Part shown: one piece after another, positions 1 to 7,670 of the stretch
Layout: the number at the start of each line of letters is the position of its first letter
Position numbering within the stretch: the first letter of the stretch is position 1
Assembly (NCBI GenBank): GCA_022564535.1
Contig: JADFLD010000071.1
Span: 1 to 7,891, forward strand
DNA from: Gemmatimonadota bacterium
GTDB lineage: Bacteria; Gemmatimonadota; Gemmatimonadetes; Longimicrobiales; UBA6960
Direction of reading: 5' to 3'
Length of the DNA: 7,891 bases
The notes under the pieces: model-generated
What the model was told of the DNA's origin: nothing
Seen by the model: only the letters and a program-made list of their open reading frames with translations
The model's database searches: none
Program-made: the position numbers and the translations under genes

Positions 1-6
1 AAGGAG
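1..6 (+). promoter_or_regulatory. Ribosome binding site of mcsA
   Basis: AAGGAG lies six bases before the ATG at 13, a near-ideal Shine-Dalgarno sequence and spacing. It fixes the mcsA start. Nothing further upstream is visible, so the operon promoter and any ctsR-like regulator gene cannot be assessed. Confidence 0.85.
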
Positions 7-12
7 CGAGCG

Positions 13-516
13 ATGGCGGACATGGTCTGTGACAACTGCGGTTCGACGGACGCGGTCGTGCACCTGACTCAAATCATCAACAACGAGATGTCGACGCATC
101 ATCTTTGCGAGCAATGTGCCACGGAGAAGGGGCTCGAAACGACGCCGGATGTGTCGGACGTTCCGCTTATCGAGGTCATCGCCCAGATGACCGACGACGA
201 CGCCCCGGGGGTGGGCACCGCGGAAACCGAGTGTTCGTTCTGTGGCCTTACGTTCGCTGATTTTCGGCGGACCGGGCGACTCGGATGCCCCCATTGTTAT
301 GAGACGTTCGGCGAGCAGTTGCCCCGTCTCTTGAGGCGAATCCACGGGGGTGTAAAGCACGTGGGCAAGGTGTACCTTCCGCCCGATCCGACCGCTTCGG
401 AGTTGGAGAAACGCCTCGAAGGGTTGCGGCGCGGGTTGGATCGGGCCGTACACGACGAGGACTTCGAGCGGGCCGCGGAGCTCCGAGACGAAATTCGTAG
501 CCTCGAGCCTGCTTGA
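13..516 (+). CDS. mcsA: McsA, zinc-binding activator of the protein arginine kinase (UVR-motif protein)
   Basis: This 167-residue cytosolic protein has the layout of McsA, the partner and activator of McsB. Two CxxC pairs near the N terminus (C6/C9 and C32/C35) and two more in the middle (C74/C77 and C92/C95) form two probable four-cysteine zinc sites. The C-terminal part, about residues 130-165, is a charged helical UVR motif containing [11 protein letters not shown], of the kind found in UvrB, UvrC and ClpC. In Bacillus, McsA binds McsB and stimulates its kinase activity; that role here is inferred from the domain layout and the mcsB and clpC neighbours. The ATG is preceded by a strong ribosome binding site, and the stop TGA (514-516) falls just before the mcsB start. 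The length matches the family. Many diderms annotate it only as a UvrB/UvrC motif-containing protein. Confidence 0.92.
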   Translation: MADMVCDNCGSTDAVVHLTQIINNEMSTHHLCEQCATEKGLETTPDVSDVPLIEVIAQMTDDDAPGVGTAETECSFCGLTFADFRRTGRLGCPHCYETFGEQLPRLLRRIHGGVKHVGKVYLPPDPTASELEKRLEGLRRGLDRAVHDEDFERAAELRDEIRSLEPA

Positions 517-524
517 CACGATTC

Positions 525-1652
525 ATGGACCCCTTCGACGCAATTCCGGATCACGGGCTGGGTTGGCTGGACGCGAGCGGCGAGCATGCCGACATCGTGC
601 TTTCCACTCGGGTGCGCCTCGCCAGAAATCTGCAGGGGTATGCGTTCGGGCAGCGAGCTCGGGTGAACGACCGTGAGGCGGTTCTTCGTCAGTTCAAGGG
701 CTCGGTTGGGCGAACGGAGATGTTGCGAGGCGGGACGCTGCTGGAGATCCCCTCGGTGGCGGAGAGGACGCGTCGAATCTTGCTGGAGCGTCGCCTGGTA
801 ACGAGAGAACTCTTGGGTACGGATGGGGCTGAGCCTGAGCGCGCCACCGCGGTCCACCTGTCGAACCGGGACCCGGTGAGCGTCATGGTGAACGAGGAGG
901 ATCACCTCCGCGTGCAGAGCCTGCTGTCGGGCCTCAGGATCCAGGAGGCGTGGCGCCTGGTCGACCGACTGGACGAGGAGTTGGGGCGGGAGCTTCCCTT
1001 TGCGTATCACCCTGAGTTCGGTTTCCTGACGAGTTGCCCCACGAACGTCGGGTCGGGGCTGCGAGCTTCGGTCTTCATGCATTTGCCAGGGCTCGTTCTG
1101 ACAAAGGAGATCGGTAAGACCTTGAAGGGGCTCGGTGAGTTGGGGCTCACCTTCAGGGGCTTGTACGGCGAGGGGTCCGAAGTCATCGGAAACTTCTTCC
1201 AAGTGTCGAACCAGACGACGCTCGGGCGTACGGAGGAAGACCTGATCGACCACCTCGACCGTATTGTGCGGAAGGTCATCAACGACGAATTGCACGCACG
1301 CCAGGTCCTGCTTCGCGACGCTCGCGGCGTGACGGAGGACAAGATCTGGCGGGCCTACGGATTGCTGCGTTACGCTCGCTCGTTGCCCTTCGAAGAACTC
1401 ATGAACCTGTTGTCGGGAGTGAGGCTCGGGGTGAGCCTGAAACTACTCCCGCGGCTCCGTGTATATACCCTCAACAAGATGATGATTTTCACGCAACCGG
1501 CTCATCTGGAGCAGGCAGCCGGTCGCGACCTTCCTCAAGCCGAAAGCGACGCGCACCGAGCTTCATATGTGCGACGCATCCTTATTACGGAGGGGGATGT
1601 TCCCTCGGACGACGACGCATCCGACGGTGACGAACTCTCAGAGCAACCCTGA
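525..1652 (+). CDS. mcsB: McsB, protein arginine kinase (ATP:guanido phosphotransferase family)
   Basis: McsB transfers phosphate from ATP to arginine side chains of proteins, marking them for ClpC-ClpP. Counting from the ATG at 525 (375 residues), the phosphagen-kinase landmarks are: STRVRLARN at 27-35 (nucleotide-binding arginines), NEEDH at 123-127 (catalytic glutamate), SCPTNVGSGLR with C171, YGEGSE at 214-219, and SNQTTLG at 228-234. Length and motif order match Bacillus McsB end to end. A TTG at 513 overlapping the mcsA stop would add four residues. I prefer the ATG, although neither start has a clear ribosome binding site, so translation is probably coupled to mcsA. Two oddities: the regulatory RDXXRA phospho-arginine pocket reads SDAHRA at 341-346, and the protein ends in an acidic tail (about 361-375). 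The clpC start lies six bases downstream of the stop. The family assignment is secure; kinase activity is inferred from the intact catalytic motifs. Confidence 0.95.
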   Translation: MDPFDAIPDHGLGWLDASGEHADIVLSTRVRLARNLQGYAFGQRARVNDREAVLRQFKGSVGRTEMLRGGTLLEIPSVAERTRRILLERRLVTRELLGTDGAEPERATAVHLSNRDPVSVMVNEEDHLRVQSLLSGLRIQEAWRLVDRLDEELGRELPFAYHPEFGFLTSCPTNVGSGLRASVFMHLPGLVLTKEIGKTLKGLGELGLTFRGLYGEGSEVIGNFFQVSNQTTLGRTEEDLIDHLDRIVRKVINDELHARQVLLRDARGVTEDKIWRAYGLLRYARSLPFEELMNLLSGVRLGVSLKLLPRLRVYTLNKMMIFTQPAHLEQAAGRDLPQAESDAHRASYVRRILITEGDVPSDDDASDGDELSEQP

Positions 1653-1658
1653 CGGGTA

Positions 1659-4148
1659 ATGAACTACAACTTCACTGACCGAGTACGGAAGGTTCTGGCG
1701 ATGGCGCGCGAAGAAGCCATCCGGCTACAGCACGACTACGTCGGCACAGAGCACATTCTGCTCGGCCTCATCCGTGAGGGTGAGGGAGTCGCTGCTGCCG
1801 TGCTCGAGAACCTCAGCGTCGATCTCGAGCAGATTCACGAGCGCGTTGAAGAGTCGGTCCGAAAGGGCAAGGCGACGATTGCGCTCGGAGAACTGCCCTA
1901 TACCTCGCGGGCCAAGAAAGTGCTCGAGTTCGCGATGGCGGAGGCGCGGGACTTCAACCACTCCTACGTGGGTACCGAGCACCTCCTGCTCGGACTTCTT
2001 CGTGAGGAGAAGGGGATCGCCGCGCAGGTACTCAACTCGCTCGGCGTCTCGCTCGACAACGCGCGTGGAGAGACGCTCAAGGTTCTCAATTCCGACGTTG
2101 CGCCGTCCGAGCCTGCGGGAATCGGAGGGGGTAGCGACGTGACGCCTGGCGGTTCCGAGAAGTCCGGGGCCAAGAAGTCGAAGACCCCTGCGCTCGATCA
2201 TTTTTGCCGCGACCTCACCGAGCTCGCTAGGCAGACCAAGCTTGATCCGACCATTGGACGGACCGACGAGATCGAACGAGTCATCGAGATCCTGTGTCGT
2301 CGGAAGAAGAACAACCCGGTCCTCATCGGAGAGCCGGGCGTGGGCAAGACGGCCATCGTCGAGGGGCTGGCCCAGATGATTGCGAGTGGCGAGGTCACCG
2401 AGGCTCTGAAGGGGTACAGGGTACTTGCCCTCGATATGGCAGCCGTAATCGCCGGCACCAAGTACAGGGGGCAGTTCGAGGAGCGCTTGAAGGCCGTCAT
2501 GAGCGATATCCAGCAGGCCAAGACGGTCATCCTCTTCATCGACGAGTTGCATACACTCGTGGGTGCAGGTGCGGCCGAGGGGGCCATCGACGCGTCCAAC
2601 ATGCTGAAACCGGCCCTCGCGCGGGGCGAGTTGCAGTGCATCGGGGCATCGACGCTCAATGAATACCGGAAGTACATCGAGAAGGATGGGGCGCTCGAGC
2701 GGCGTTTCCAGCCGGTGGTCGTCGAACCTCCAGCCGTCGAGGAGACCGTCGAGATCCTCAAGGGACTGCGAAAGCACTACGAGGATCACCACCGCGTAAT
2801 CATCTCCGACGAAGCGCTGGAGCACGCCGCCAAGCTCTCCGATCGCTACATCACGGATCGCTTCCTGCCGGATAAGGCGATCGACGTGATCGACGAAGCG
2901 GGCGCGCGGGCGCGCATCGCGAGTCAGGTTCCGCCGGCCGATGTTGAGGAGCTCAAGAAGCAGCTCGCGGAGATCGCTCAGAAGAAGGAAGAGGCGATCG
3001 GCGAACAGGACTTCGAGCGCGCAGCGGAGTTGCGAGACGAGGAGCGAGAGCTCGGCGAGGCGATTCGAGAGCGTCAGGAGGCATGGGAGGAGGAGCGCAA
3101 GCAACATCGGCCTGAGATCACCACCGAGGAGGTCGCGTTCATAGTGGGTCGGTGGACGGGGATTCCGGTTCAGCGAATCCGCCGGACGGAGTCGGAGCGC
3201 CTCGTTCACATGGAGGAGGAGCTTCATAAGCAGATCATTGGGCAGCACGAAGCCGTACAGGCGATCAGCCGTGCCATCCGACGGAGTCGGGCAGGGCTCA
3301 AGGACCCGCGCCGTCCGATCGGTTCGTTCATCTTCGCCGGTCCGACGGGAGTCGGTAAGACGGAGCTCGCCCGTGCACTCGCCGAGTTCTTATTCGATGA
3401 CCGCGACGCGTTGATCCGCGTCGACATGAGCGAGTACATGGAGAAGTTCTCCGTTTCGCGCCTCATCGGTGCGCCCCCGGGCTACGTCGGTTACGAGGAC
3501 TCGGGCGCGCTGACGAAGGCCGTCAGGCGGCGCCCGTACTCGGTCGTTCTGCTCGACGAGATCGAGAAGGCTCACCCGGACGTGTTCAACATCCTGTTGC
3601 AAGTTCTCGACGAAGGGCATCTGACGGACAACTACGGTCGCGTAATCGACTTCAAGAACACCGTCTTGATACTGACGTCCAACCTCGGTGCTCGTGATAT
3701 CAGCAAAGGCCCCGGTCTCGGGTTCCAGGCTGCCGATGCGCAGACCAGTTACGACATCATGAAGGACAAGGTGTCGAAGGAAATCGAGAGGGCGTTCAAC
3801 CCGGAGTTCCTCAACCGGGTGGACGAGATGATCGTCTTCCATGTTTTGACCAGGAGCGAGATCGGGGAAATCGTCCACCTCCTCATGAAGGACGTGCGCA
3901 GCCGCCTCGAGGAGGAAAACATCACGCTCCACTGCACCGATGCCGCGATCGAGTTCCTCGTCGAACAGGGTTACGACGAGAAGTTCGGAGCCCGCCCGCT
4001 CAAGCGTGCGATTCAACGCTATTTGGAGGACCCGCTCTCCGAGAAGATTCTGCAGGCTGAGTTCAGTGACGGCGACGAGATCGAGGTGGACGTCGATCCT
4101 GACGCCAAGGGGCTCATTCTTCGCGCGGAGTCGAAGACCAAGACGTGA
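1659..4148 (+). CDS. clpC: ClpC, Hsp100 AAA+ unfoldase of the ClpCP protease
   Basis: ClpC is a hexameric ATPase that unfolds proteins and threads them into ClpP. The 829-residue protein is complete. It has a double Clp-N repeat (about 1-145) with GTEH at 29-32 and 105-108, a Gly/Ser/Lys-rich linker (about 146-178), and AAA domain 1 with Walker A GEPGVGKT (224-231), pore loop KYRGQFE (268-274), Walker B ILFIDE (291-296) and ERRF (347-350). The middle domain carries a UVR motif, [11 protein letters not shown] (451-461). AAA domain 2 has Walker A GPTGVGKT (561-568), pore segment [10 protein letters not shown] (604-613), Walker B VVLLDE (629-634) and sensor-2 GARPLKR (777-783). LGF at 687-689 is the ClpP-docking tripeptide. 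E31 and E107 correspond to the Bacillus ClpC N-domain glutamates (E32, E106) that bind phospho-arginine, fitting the upstream mcsAB. The middle domain and UVR motif separate ClpC from ClpA and ClpB. The stop overlaps the bamA start. Confidence 0.97.
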   Translation: MNYNFTDRVRKVLAMAREEAIRLQHDYVGTEHILLGLIREGEGVAAAVLENLSVDLEQIHERVEESVRKGKATIALGELPYTSRAKKVLEFAMAEARDFNHSYVGTEHLLLGLLREEKGIAAQVLNSLGVSLDNARGETLKVLNSDVAPSEPAGIGGGSDVTPGGSEKSGAKKSKTPALDHFCRDLTELARQTKLDPTIGRTDEIERVIEILCRRKKNNPVLIGEPGVGKTAIVEGLAQMIASGEVTEALKGYRVLALDMAAVIAGTKYRGQFEERLKAVMSDIQQAKTVILFIDELHTLVGAGAAEGAIDASNMLKPALARGELQCIGASTLNEYRKYIEKDGALERRFQPVVVEPPAVEETVEILKGLRKHYEDHHRVIISDEALEHAAKLSDRYITDRFLPDKAIDVIDEAGARARIASQVPPADVEELKKQLAEIAQKKEEAIGEQDFERAAELRDEERELGEAIRERQEAWEEERKQHRPEITTEEVAFIVGRWTGIPVQRIRRTESERLVHMEEELHKQIIGQHEAVQAISRAIRRSRAGLKDPRRPIGSFIFAGPTGVGKTELARALAEFLFDDRDALIRVDMSEYMEKFSVSRLIGAPPGYVGYEDSGALTKAVRRRPYSVVLLDEIEKAHPDVFNILLQVLDEGHLTDNYGRVIDFKNTVLILTSNLGARDISKGPGLGFQAADAQTSYDIMKDKVSKEIERAFNPEFLNRVDEMIVFHVLTRSEIGEIVHLLMKDVRSRLEEENITLHCTDAAIEFLVEQGYDEKFGARPLKRAIQRYLEDPLSEKILQAEFSDGDEIEVDVDPDAKGLILRAESKTKT

Positions 4149-6592
4149 GCCAGACAACGATTCGAGCCCGCCGCAACTGGGGGAAGGCCACCGCGCTTGC
4201 GGGCGCCTTCTTCGTTGTGCTGGCGGCCCAATCCAACACGCCTGTCGTCGCGCAGTCGCTCCAGCAGGTGGGTTTGGTTCGCGTGGATTCGCTCGTAGTG
4301 AAGGGGAACAATCGAATTCAGGCGCAGGTGATCCTGTCGCTCTTCGCGATTCAGCCGGGTCAGGAGGTCACCTACCGGGCGATTCAGCGCGGTCTCAAGG
4401 AGCTGCTGGCAACGGGGCAGTTCAGGGACATCGTCGTCCGCGCCCAGCAAGCGCCAGGGCAGCCGTACGTCGTCATCATCGAGGTGGAGGAGCAGCCGAT
4501 CATCCGTCGGGTGACGATCGACGGGCTCCAGAACGTATCGGCCCGCGAGGTTCGGGACACCACGGGTCTCGATGCCGGCTTCCCGCTCAGTCGGCAGGCG
4601 ATTCTCGATGCCAGGGCGTTCATCCGGTCCGAGCTCGCGTCCGAAGGCATCCCCTTTGCGGAGATTGCGGAGCGGATCGTTGAAATCGAGGACGCGGAGA
4701 ACGAGATCGAGGTGATTCTCGTCGTTACGGAGGGACAGCGAGTCACCGTCGCCGACGTCCGGTTCATCGGCAACGAGCGGCTCGGAGATGAGGTCCTCGC
4801 GGGGGTGATGTCGACCCGAGCCGAGGGCTTTTGGTGGTTCCGGTCGGGGTCGTACGATCCCATAGACTTCGCGATCGATCTTCACGACAACTTGCCCCGG
4901 CTCTACCGCTCGCAGGGGTATCTCGATTTCAAGGTTGTCAACGACACGATCGTCATCGATCCGACGACGGGCAAGGCACGCATCGAGCTGACCATCGAGG
5001 AGGGACAGCAGTATCGGCTCGGCGAGTTTACGGTGGAGGGCAACACCGTATTCACGGATGAGGAGCTGGAGGGGCTGTTCCGCGAGCGCAGAGGCGGTGG
5101 AATCCTGGGCAGCCTCGGACTCGCTTCGGGTGGAGGGATCGCGAACGAAGCGGGGCAGATTTTCGACGCGGAAGCCTTCAGCGGCGCGATCCAGGGCGTT
5201 CAGGAGCGCTATCGGAATGAGGGATATCTGTACGTCCAGGTGAATCCGGTCGTCGATATCGTCGAGGACGACGACGGCAGCCCGATGGTCAACGCGACGT
5301 GGCAGATTGTAGAGGGCACGCCGGCCATCGTGAACCGTGTGTCGATTTCCGGGAATGAATACACCTATGAATGGGTGATTCGAGGCCAGATGTTCACCCT
5401 GCCGGGCGACGTCTACAACCAGGATCGACTGCTACAGAGCTACCAGAACATCTCCGCGTTGGGGTTCTTCGAGACCCCGATGCCGTTTCCGGATATCACT
5501 CCGCTCGAAAATGGTGACGTCGACATCACGTTCCATGTCGTCGAGAAGCAAACCGGGTCGATCAACTTCGGCACCTCCGTCGGTGGTGGAGTCGGGCTCT
5601 CGGGCTTCATCGGATACGACCAGCCGAATCTCTTCGGGCAGGCGAAGTCAGGTTCGCTTCGGTGGGACTTCGGACGATACCTGAACAGCTTCGAGCTGTC
5701 CTATACCGACCCGGCGCTCCTGCAGAGCCGGACGTCCGGAACGATCTCGCTCTTCAATTCCAGAGACAGATTCTTTCAGTTCTCGTCGGGGCGGCGCAGG
5801 CGTGTGGGGATGAGCACGCGGTTCGGCTTCCCCTGGCAAAGGTCCCAGTACACGCGAATCTTCCTCGGGTACGGGATCTCACGGACCAAGTACGAGCTCT
5901 TCGACCAAGTGGACGACACCTCGCTCTTCGGTCGTCCTCCGGGCGTTCAGAGTCAGCTGACTCTCGGAATCACACGTCAGACCTTGGATCACCCGCTCTT
6001 CCCGACGATCGGTTCGAGGCAGAACATCGAGATCCAGCAGAATGGGGGATTCCTCGGTGGTGACGGTCAATTCACGCGGGTGTTGGGCGACGGCAGCTGG
6101 TGGGTGCCCGTCGGCCGGCTCGGTGGGAACGCTTCGGGCGGAGGCGTGCGTTTTGCGCTCGGCCTGACGCTACGTGGCGGCGCGATTTTCGGCGACGCGG
6201 GCGCCTTCCCATTCGATCGGTTCTGGATGGGTGGCGTGCAATTCGGTCAGAATCTCCGCGGCTACGGTGAGACGTCGATCACCCCCCAGGGTTATTTCCC
6301 GAAGGGTGCGGACGGCATCACCGACATCGGCCGCTTGGGTGACGCCTTCTTCAGCCTGACCGCCGAGTACGCGATCCGTCTCAGCGGTCAACTGGGGCTT
6401 GCCGCCTTCTACGACGCGGGCTCGGTCTGGCGGAGTCCGTCCGAGTTCGATTCGACGAGCCTCTTCCGCGGTGCTGGCTTCGGCATGCAGATCGTGACCC
6501 CTTTTGGTCCGATCGGGCTCGACTACGCGTACGGCTTCGACCGGGACTTCCCTGGCTGGCAGCTCCATTTCCGCATGGGAGCGGGACGGTAG
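4145..6592 (+). CDS. bamA: BamA, outer-membrane beta-barrel assembly factor (Omp85 family)
   Basis: BamA is the core of the BAM complex, which inserts beta-barrel proteins into the outer membrane. The 815-residue product starts at GTG, sharing four bases (GTGA) with the clpC stop, which implies translational coupling; a GGAG 14 bases upstream is rather far. A signal peptide is clear: basic RARRNWGK, a hydrophobic stretch at 15-28, and likely cleavage after A36. Five POTRA-like repeats follow at about 44-116, 118-197, 198-287, 288-391 and 393-469; the fourth contains a glycine-rich insertion (317-331). The barrel begins near 471 and holds FPTIGSR (619-625), the L6 hallmark LRGYGE (704-709), and [14 protein letters not shown] (787-800). 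The last strand aligns with the family's C-terminal signal but ends in arginine instead of an aromatic residue. Five POTRAs and a following Skp-like gene favour BamA over TamA. Confidence 0.93.
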   Translation: MSQTTIRARRNWGKATALAGAFFVVLAAQSNTPVVAQSLQQVGLVRVDSLVVKGNNRIQAQVILSLFAIQPGQEVTYRAIQRGLKELLATGQFRDIVVRAQQAPGQPYVVIIEVEEQPIIRRVTIDGLQNVSAREVRDTTGLDAGFPLSRQAILDARAFIRSELASEGIPFAEIAERIVEIEDAENEIEVILVVTEGQRVTVADVRFIGNERLGDEVLAGVMSTRAEGFWWFRSGSYDPIDFAIDLHDNLPRLYRSQGYLDFKVVNDTIVIDPTTGKARIELTIEEGQQYRLGEFTVEGNTVFTDEELEGLFRERRGGGILGSLGLASGGGIANEAGQIFDAEAFSGAIQGVQERYRNEGYLYVQVNPVVDIVEDDDGSPMVNATWQIVEGTPAIVNRVSISGNEYTYEWVIRGQMFTLPGDVYNQDRLLQSYQNISALGFFETPMPFPDITPLENGDVDITFHVVEKQTGSINFGTSVGGGVGLSGFIGYDQPNLFGQAKSGSLRWDFGRYLNSFELSYTDPALLQSRTSGTISLFNSRDRFFQFSSGRRRRVGMSTRFGFPWQRSQYTRIFLGYGISRTKYELFDQVDDTSLFGRPPGVQSQLTLGITRQTLDHPLFPTIGSRQNIEIQQNGGFLGGDGQFTRVLGDGSWWVPVGRLGGNASGGGVRFALGLTLRGGAIFGDAGAFPFDRFWMGGVQFGQNLRGYGETSITPQGYFPKGADGITDIGRLGDAFFSLTAEYAIRLSGQLGLAAFYDAGSVWRSPSEFDSTSLFRGAGFGMQIVTPFGPIGLDYAYGFDRDFPGWQLHFRMGAGR

Positions 6593-6697
6593 GCCACCAA
6601 GCCCCGGATCTCCTCCCGACTACGGAACATGGGAACCTGTCGTCCCATACAAGACTACGAAGTGTTCGGCGGCAAGACACCAAGACGGAGTATGAAC
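6593..6697 (+). other. Short bamA-skp intergenic gap
   Basis: This 105-base gap holds no recognisable gene. A small inverted repeat, ATGGGA at 6629-6634 and TCCCAT at 6643-6648 with an eight-base loop, could form a weak hairpin. It has no T tract, so it is not a terminator. I see no convincing sigma-70 promoter, so the skp-like gene is probably co-transcribed with bamA. Confidence 0.4.
6687..6690 (+). promoter_or_regulatory. Ribosome binding site deciding the skp start
   Basis: GGAG lies seven bases before the ATG at 6698 but only one base before the in-frame ATG at 6692. The spacing therefore favours 6698. An in-frame ATG at 6629 would put a 21-residue polar stretch ahead of the signal peptide and is unlikely to be the start. 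Confidence 0.65.
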
Positions 6698-7237
6698 ATG
6701 CGACGCACCTCATTCGCGCTGACCGCGCTGACGTTCTTGTTTTCGGCGGGGGGCGTTGAGGCGCAGACGCTCAAGATCGCCTATGTCAATTCTCAGGAGA
6801 TCCTGCTCAGCGCTCCCGGCGCCGAGGCTGCCCAGCAGCAGTTCGATCAGGAAATGCAGGGATACCAAAGTGAGATTTCCCGGCTTGAATCCGAAATTCA
6901 GAATCTGGAAGCTGCGCTACAGCAGCAGCAACTGACGCTTTCGCCTGAGGCCAAGGCCAATCGCGAGCAGCAGTTGCAAGTCAAGTTCCAGGACTATCAG
7001 CAGCGGACCGCTCAACTTCAAGAATTGGCGAGCCGGCGTCGGGCCGCTCTCATCCAACCGGTGATGGACAACATCACCGCCGTTATCGAAGCGATTCGGG
7101 AGGAGGGGGCCTACTCCATGATTCTCGATGCCGCAGCGGGTTCGATTGTTTCAGCGGACGCCGCGCTCGACCTGACACAGGAAGTGATTGCTCGGCTGCA
7201 GTCGAGCTCGGGCGCCGCTCCCAGTGGCGGCAGATAA
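6698..7237 (+). CDS. skp: Skp/OmpH-family periplasmic chaperone
   Basis: Skp-type proteins are small periplasmic trimers that hold unfolded outer-membrane proteins on their way to BAM. From the ATG at 6698 the product is 179 residues. It has a signal peptide of basic MRR, a hydrophobic core (about 5-18) and likely cleavage after A22 (VEA before QT). The mature part opens with KIAYVNSQEIL, the typical first strand of the OmpH domain. A long glutamine- and glutamate-rich coiled coil follows (about 43-118), forming the chaperone tentacles, and then a segment returning to the body (PVMDNITAVIEAIREEGAYSMI begins at 121). A short Ser/Gly/Ala-rich tail ends the protein. Length and layout fit the family, as does the position between bamA and lpxD, the common order in diderms. 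Sequence identity in this family is low, so the call rests on architecture and context together. Confidence 0.88.
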   Translation: MRRTSFALTALTFLFSAGGVEAQTLKIAYVNSQEILLSAPGAEAAQQQFDQEMQGYQSEISRLESEIQNLEAALQQQQLTLSPEAKANREQQLQVKFQDYQQRTAQLQELASRRRAALIQPVMDNITAVIEAIREEGAYSMILDAAAGSIVSADAALDLTQEVIARLQSSSGAAPSGGR

Positions 7238-7244
7238 GCGTAGT

Positions 7245-7260
7245 CGGTCCGTCGGGACCG
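7245..7260 (+). repeat. Small inverted repeat just before the terminator
   Basis: CGGTCC (7245-7250) and GGACCG (7255-7260) form a perfect six-base-pair stem with a GTCG loop. Its last base is also the first base of the terminator stem, so the two hairpins sit back to back. It may protect the mRNA 3' end or help pausing; function is inference only. Confidence 0.5.
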
Positions 7261-7306
7261 GGCCCCGCGGAGCAGATTGACCGCTCTGCGGGGCCCCTCT
7301 CTTTTT
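7260..7306 (+). terminator. Rho-independent terminator after skp
   Basis: The left arm 7260-7273 and right arm 7283-7296 form a 14-base-pair, very GC-rich stem with a single G-T wobble (7269 with 7287) and a nine-base loop. A pyrimidine run follows, ending in five Ts (7302-7306). It lies 22 bases after the skp stop and reads only in the + direction, because there is no T tract on the other side. It should end the mcsA-to-skp transcript, or attenuate it before lpxD. Confidence 0.92.
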
Positions 7307-7339
7307 CGGTAGAGCCACCACCGACCACAGGCCAATCCG

Positions 7340-7669
7340 ATGAACGATGACCGAGACGGAAGTCAGGTTCACGCATTAACCGTTGGCTCGATCGCGCAGC
7401 TAGTAGACGGGCGCGTCGTCGGCGACGCCTCCGTCGAGGTCCAGAAGATCACGCTCGTCTTCCCCGCGGACAAGAACCGACTGCCCGATATGTCGGAGCG
7501 TCACTCGCAGTTCTCTGATCGATTCTCCGACCGGAAGGGCGACCCAGTATACGAACTCCCCGAGGTTGACCCTCGAGACAGTCTGACCGGGTTCGTGCCG
7601 ACAGAGCGTGCTGCAGCATTGTTCGACGGCGCTGATCCGGCTGACGTAGCGACGAAAGGTGGTGCGTAG
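7340..7669 (+). CDS. lpxD: LpxD N-terminal fragment joined to unrelated sequence (broken gene or chimera)
   Basis: LpxD is the UDP-3-O-acyl-glucosamine N-acyltransferase of lipid A synthesis, normally about 340 residues with a C-terminal hexapeptide-repeat helix. This frame is only 109 residues. Residues 13-37 (LTVGSIAQLVDGRVVGDASVEVQKI) fit the start of the LpxD N-terminal domain, and the position after skp is where lpxD is expected. From T38 on, the family continuation (a VAPLDRAG...LSFLA-like stretch) is absent. The following 72 residues form a mildly acidic, Asp/Pro/Arg-containing sequence that I do not recognise, ending at TAG 7667-7669. No other frame after 7450 resumes LpxD, so a single-base frameshift does not explain the break. 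The start has only a weak ribosome binding site (ACAGG). The LpxD call for the first 37 codons is moderately secure; the whole frame is probably not a natural single protein. Confidence 0.6.
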   Translation: MNDDRDGSQVHALTVGSIAQLVDGRVVGDASVEVQKITLVFPADKNRLPDMSERHSQFSDRFSDRKGDPVYELPEVDPRDSLTGFVPTERAAALFDGADPADVATKGGA

Positions 7670-7670
7670 G

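Noticed and set aside
297..1295. A 332-codon minus-strand frame across mcsA and mcsB
   Set aside because: It is antisense to two well-supported genes, with low-complexity Arg/Ser/Gln content and no family resemblance.
1725..3248. A 507-codon open frame on the minus strand inside clpC
   Set aside because: It lies fully antisense to an unmistakable, full-length ClpC. Its Leu/Arg/Asp-rich translation has no recognisable domain, as expected for a shadow of a GC-rich gene.
3940..4683. A 247-codon + strand frame spanning the clpC-bamA junction
   Set aside because: It overlaps the C-terminal AAA region of ClpC and the signal peptide and POTRA 1 of BamA in another frame, and its Arg/Ser-rich translation looks like noise.
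6629..6648. Inverted repeat in the bamA-skp gap as a terminator
   Set aside because: The stem is only six base pairs and no T run follows.
6629..6697. Upstream ATG extension of the skp gene
   Set aside because: It would place a polar stretch before the signal peptide, and it lacks a ribosome binding site; the ATG at 6698 has one at good spacing.
7277..7282. TTGACC in the terminator loop as a -35 box for lpxD
   Set aside because: No acceptable -10 hexamer lies 16-18 bases downstream; that stretch is the T tract.
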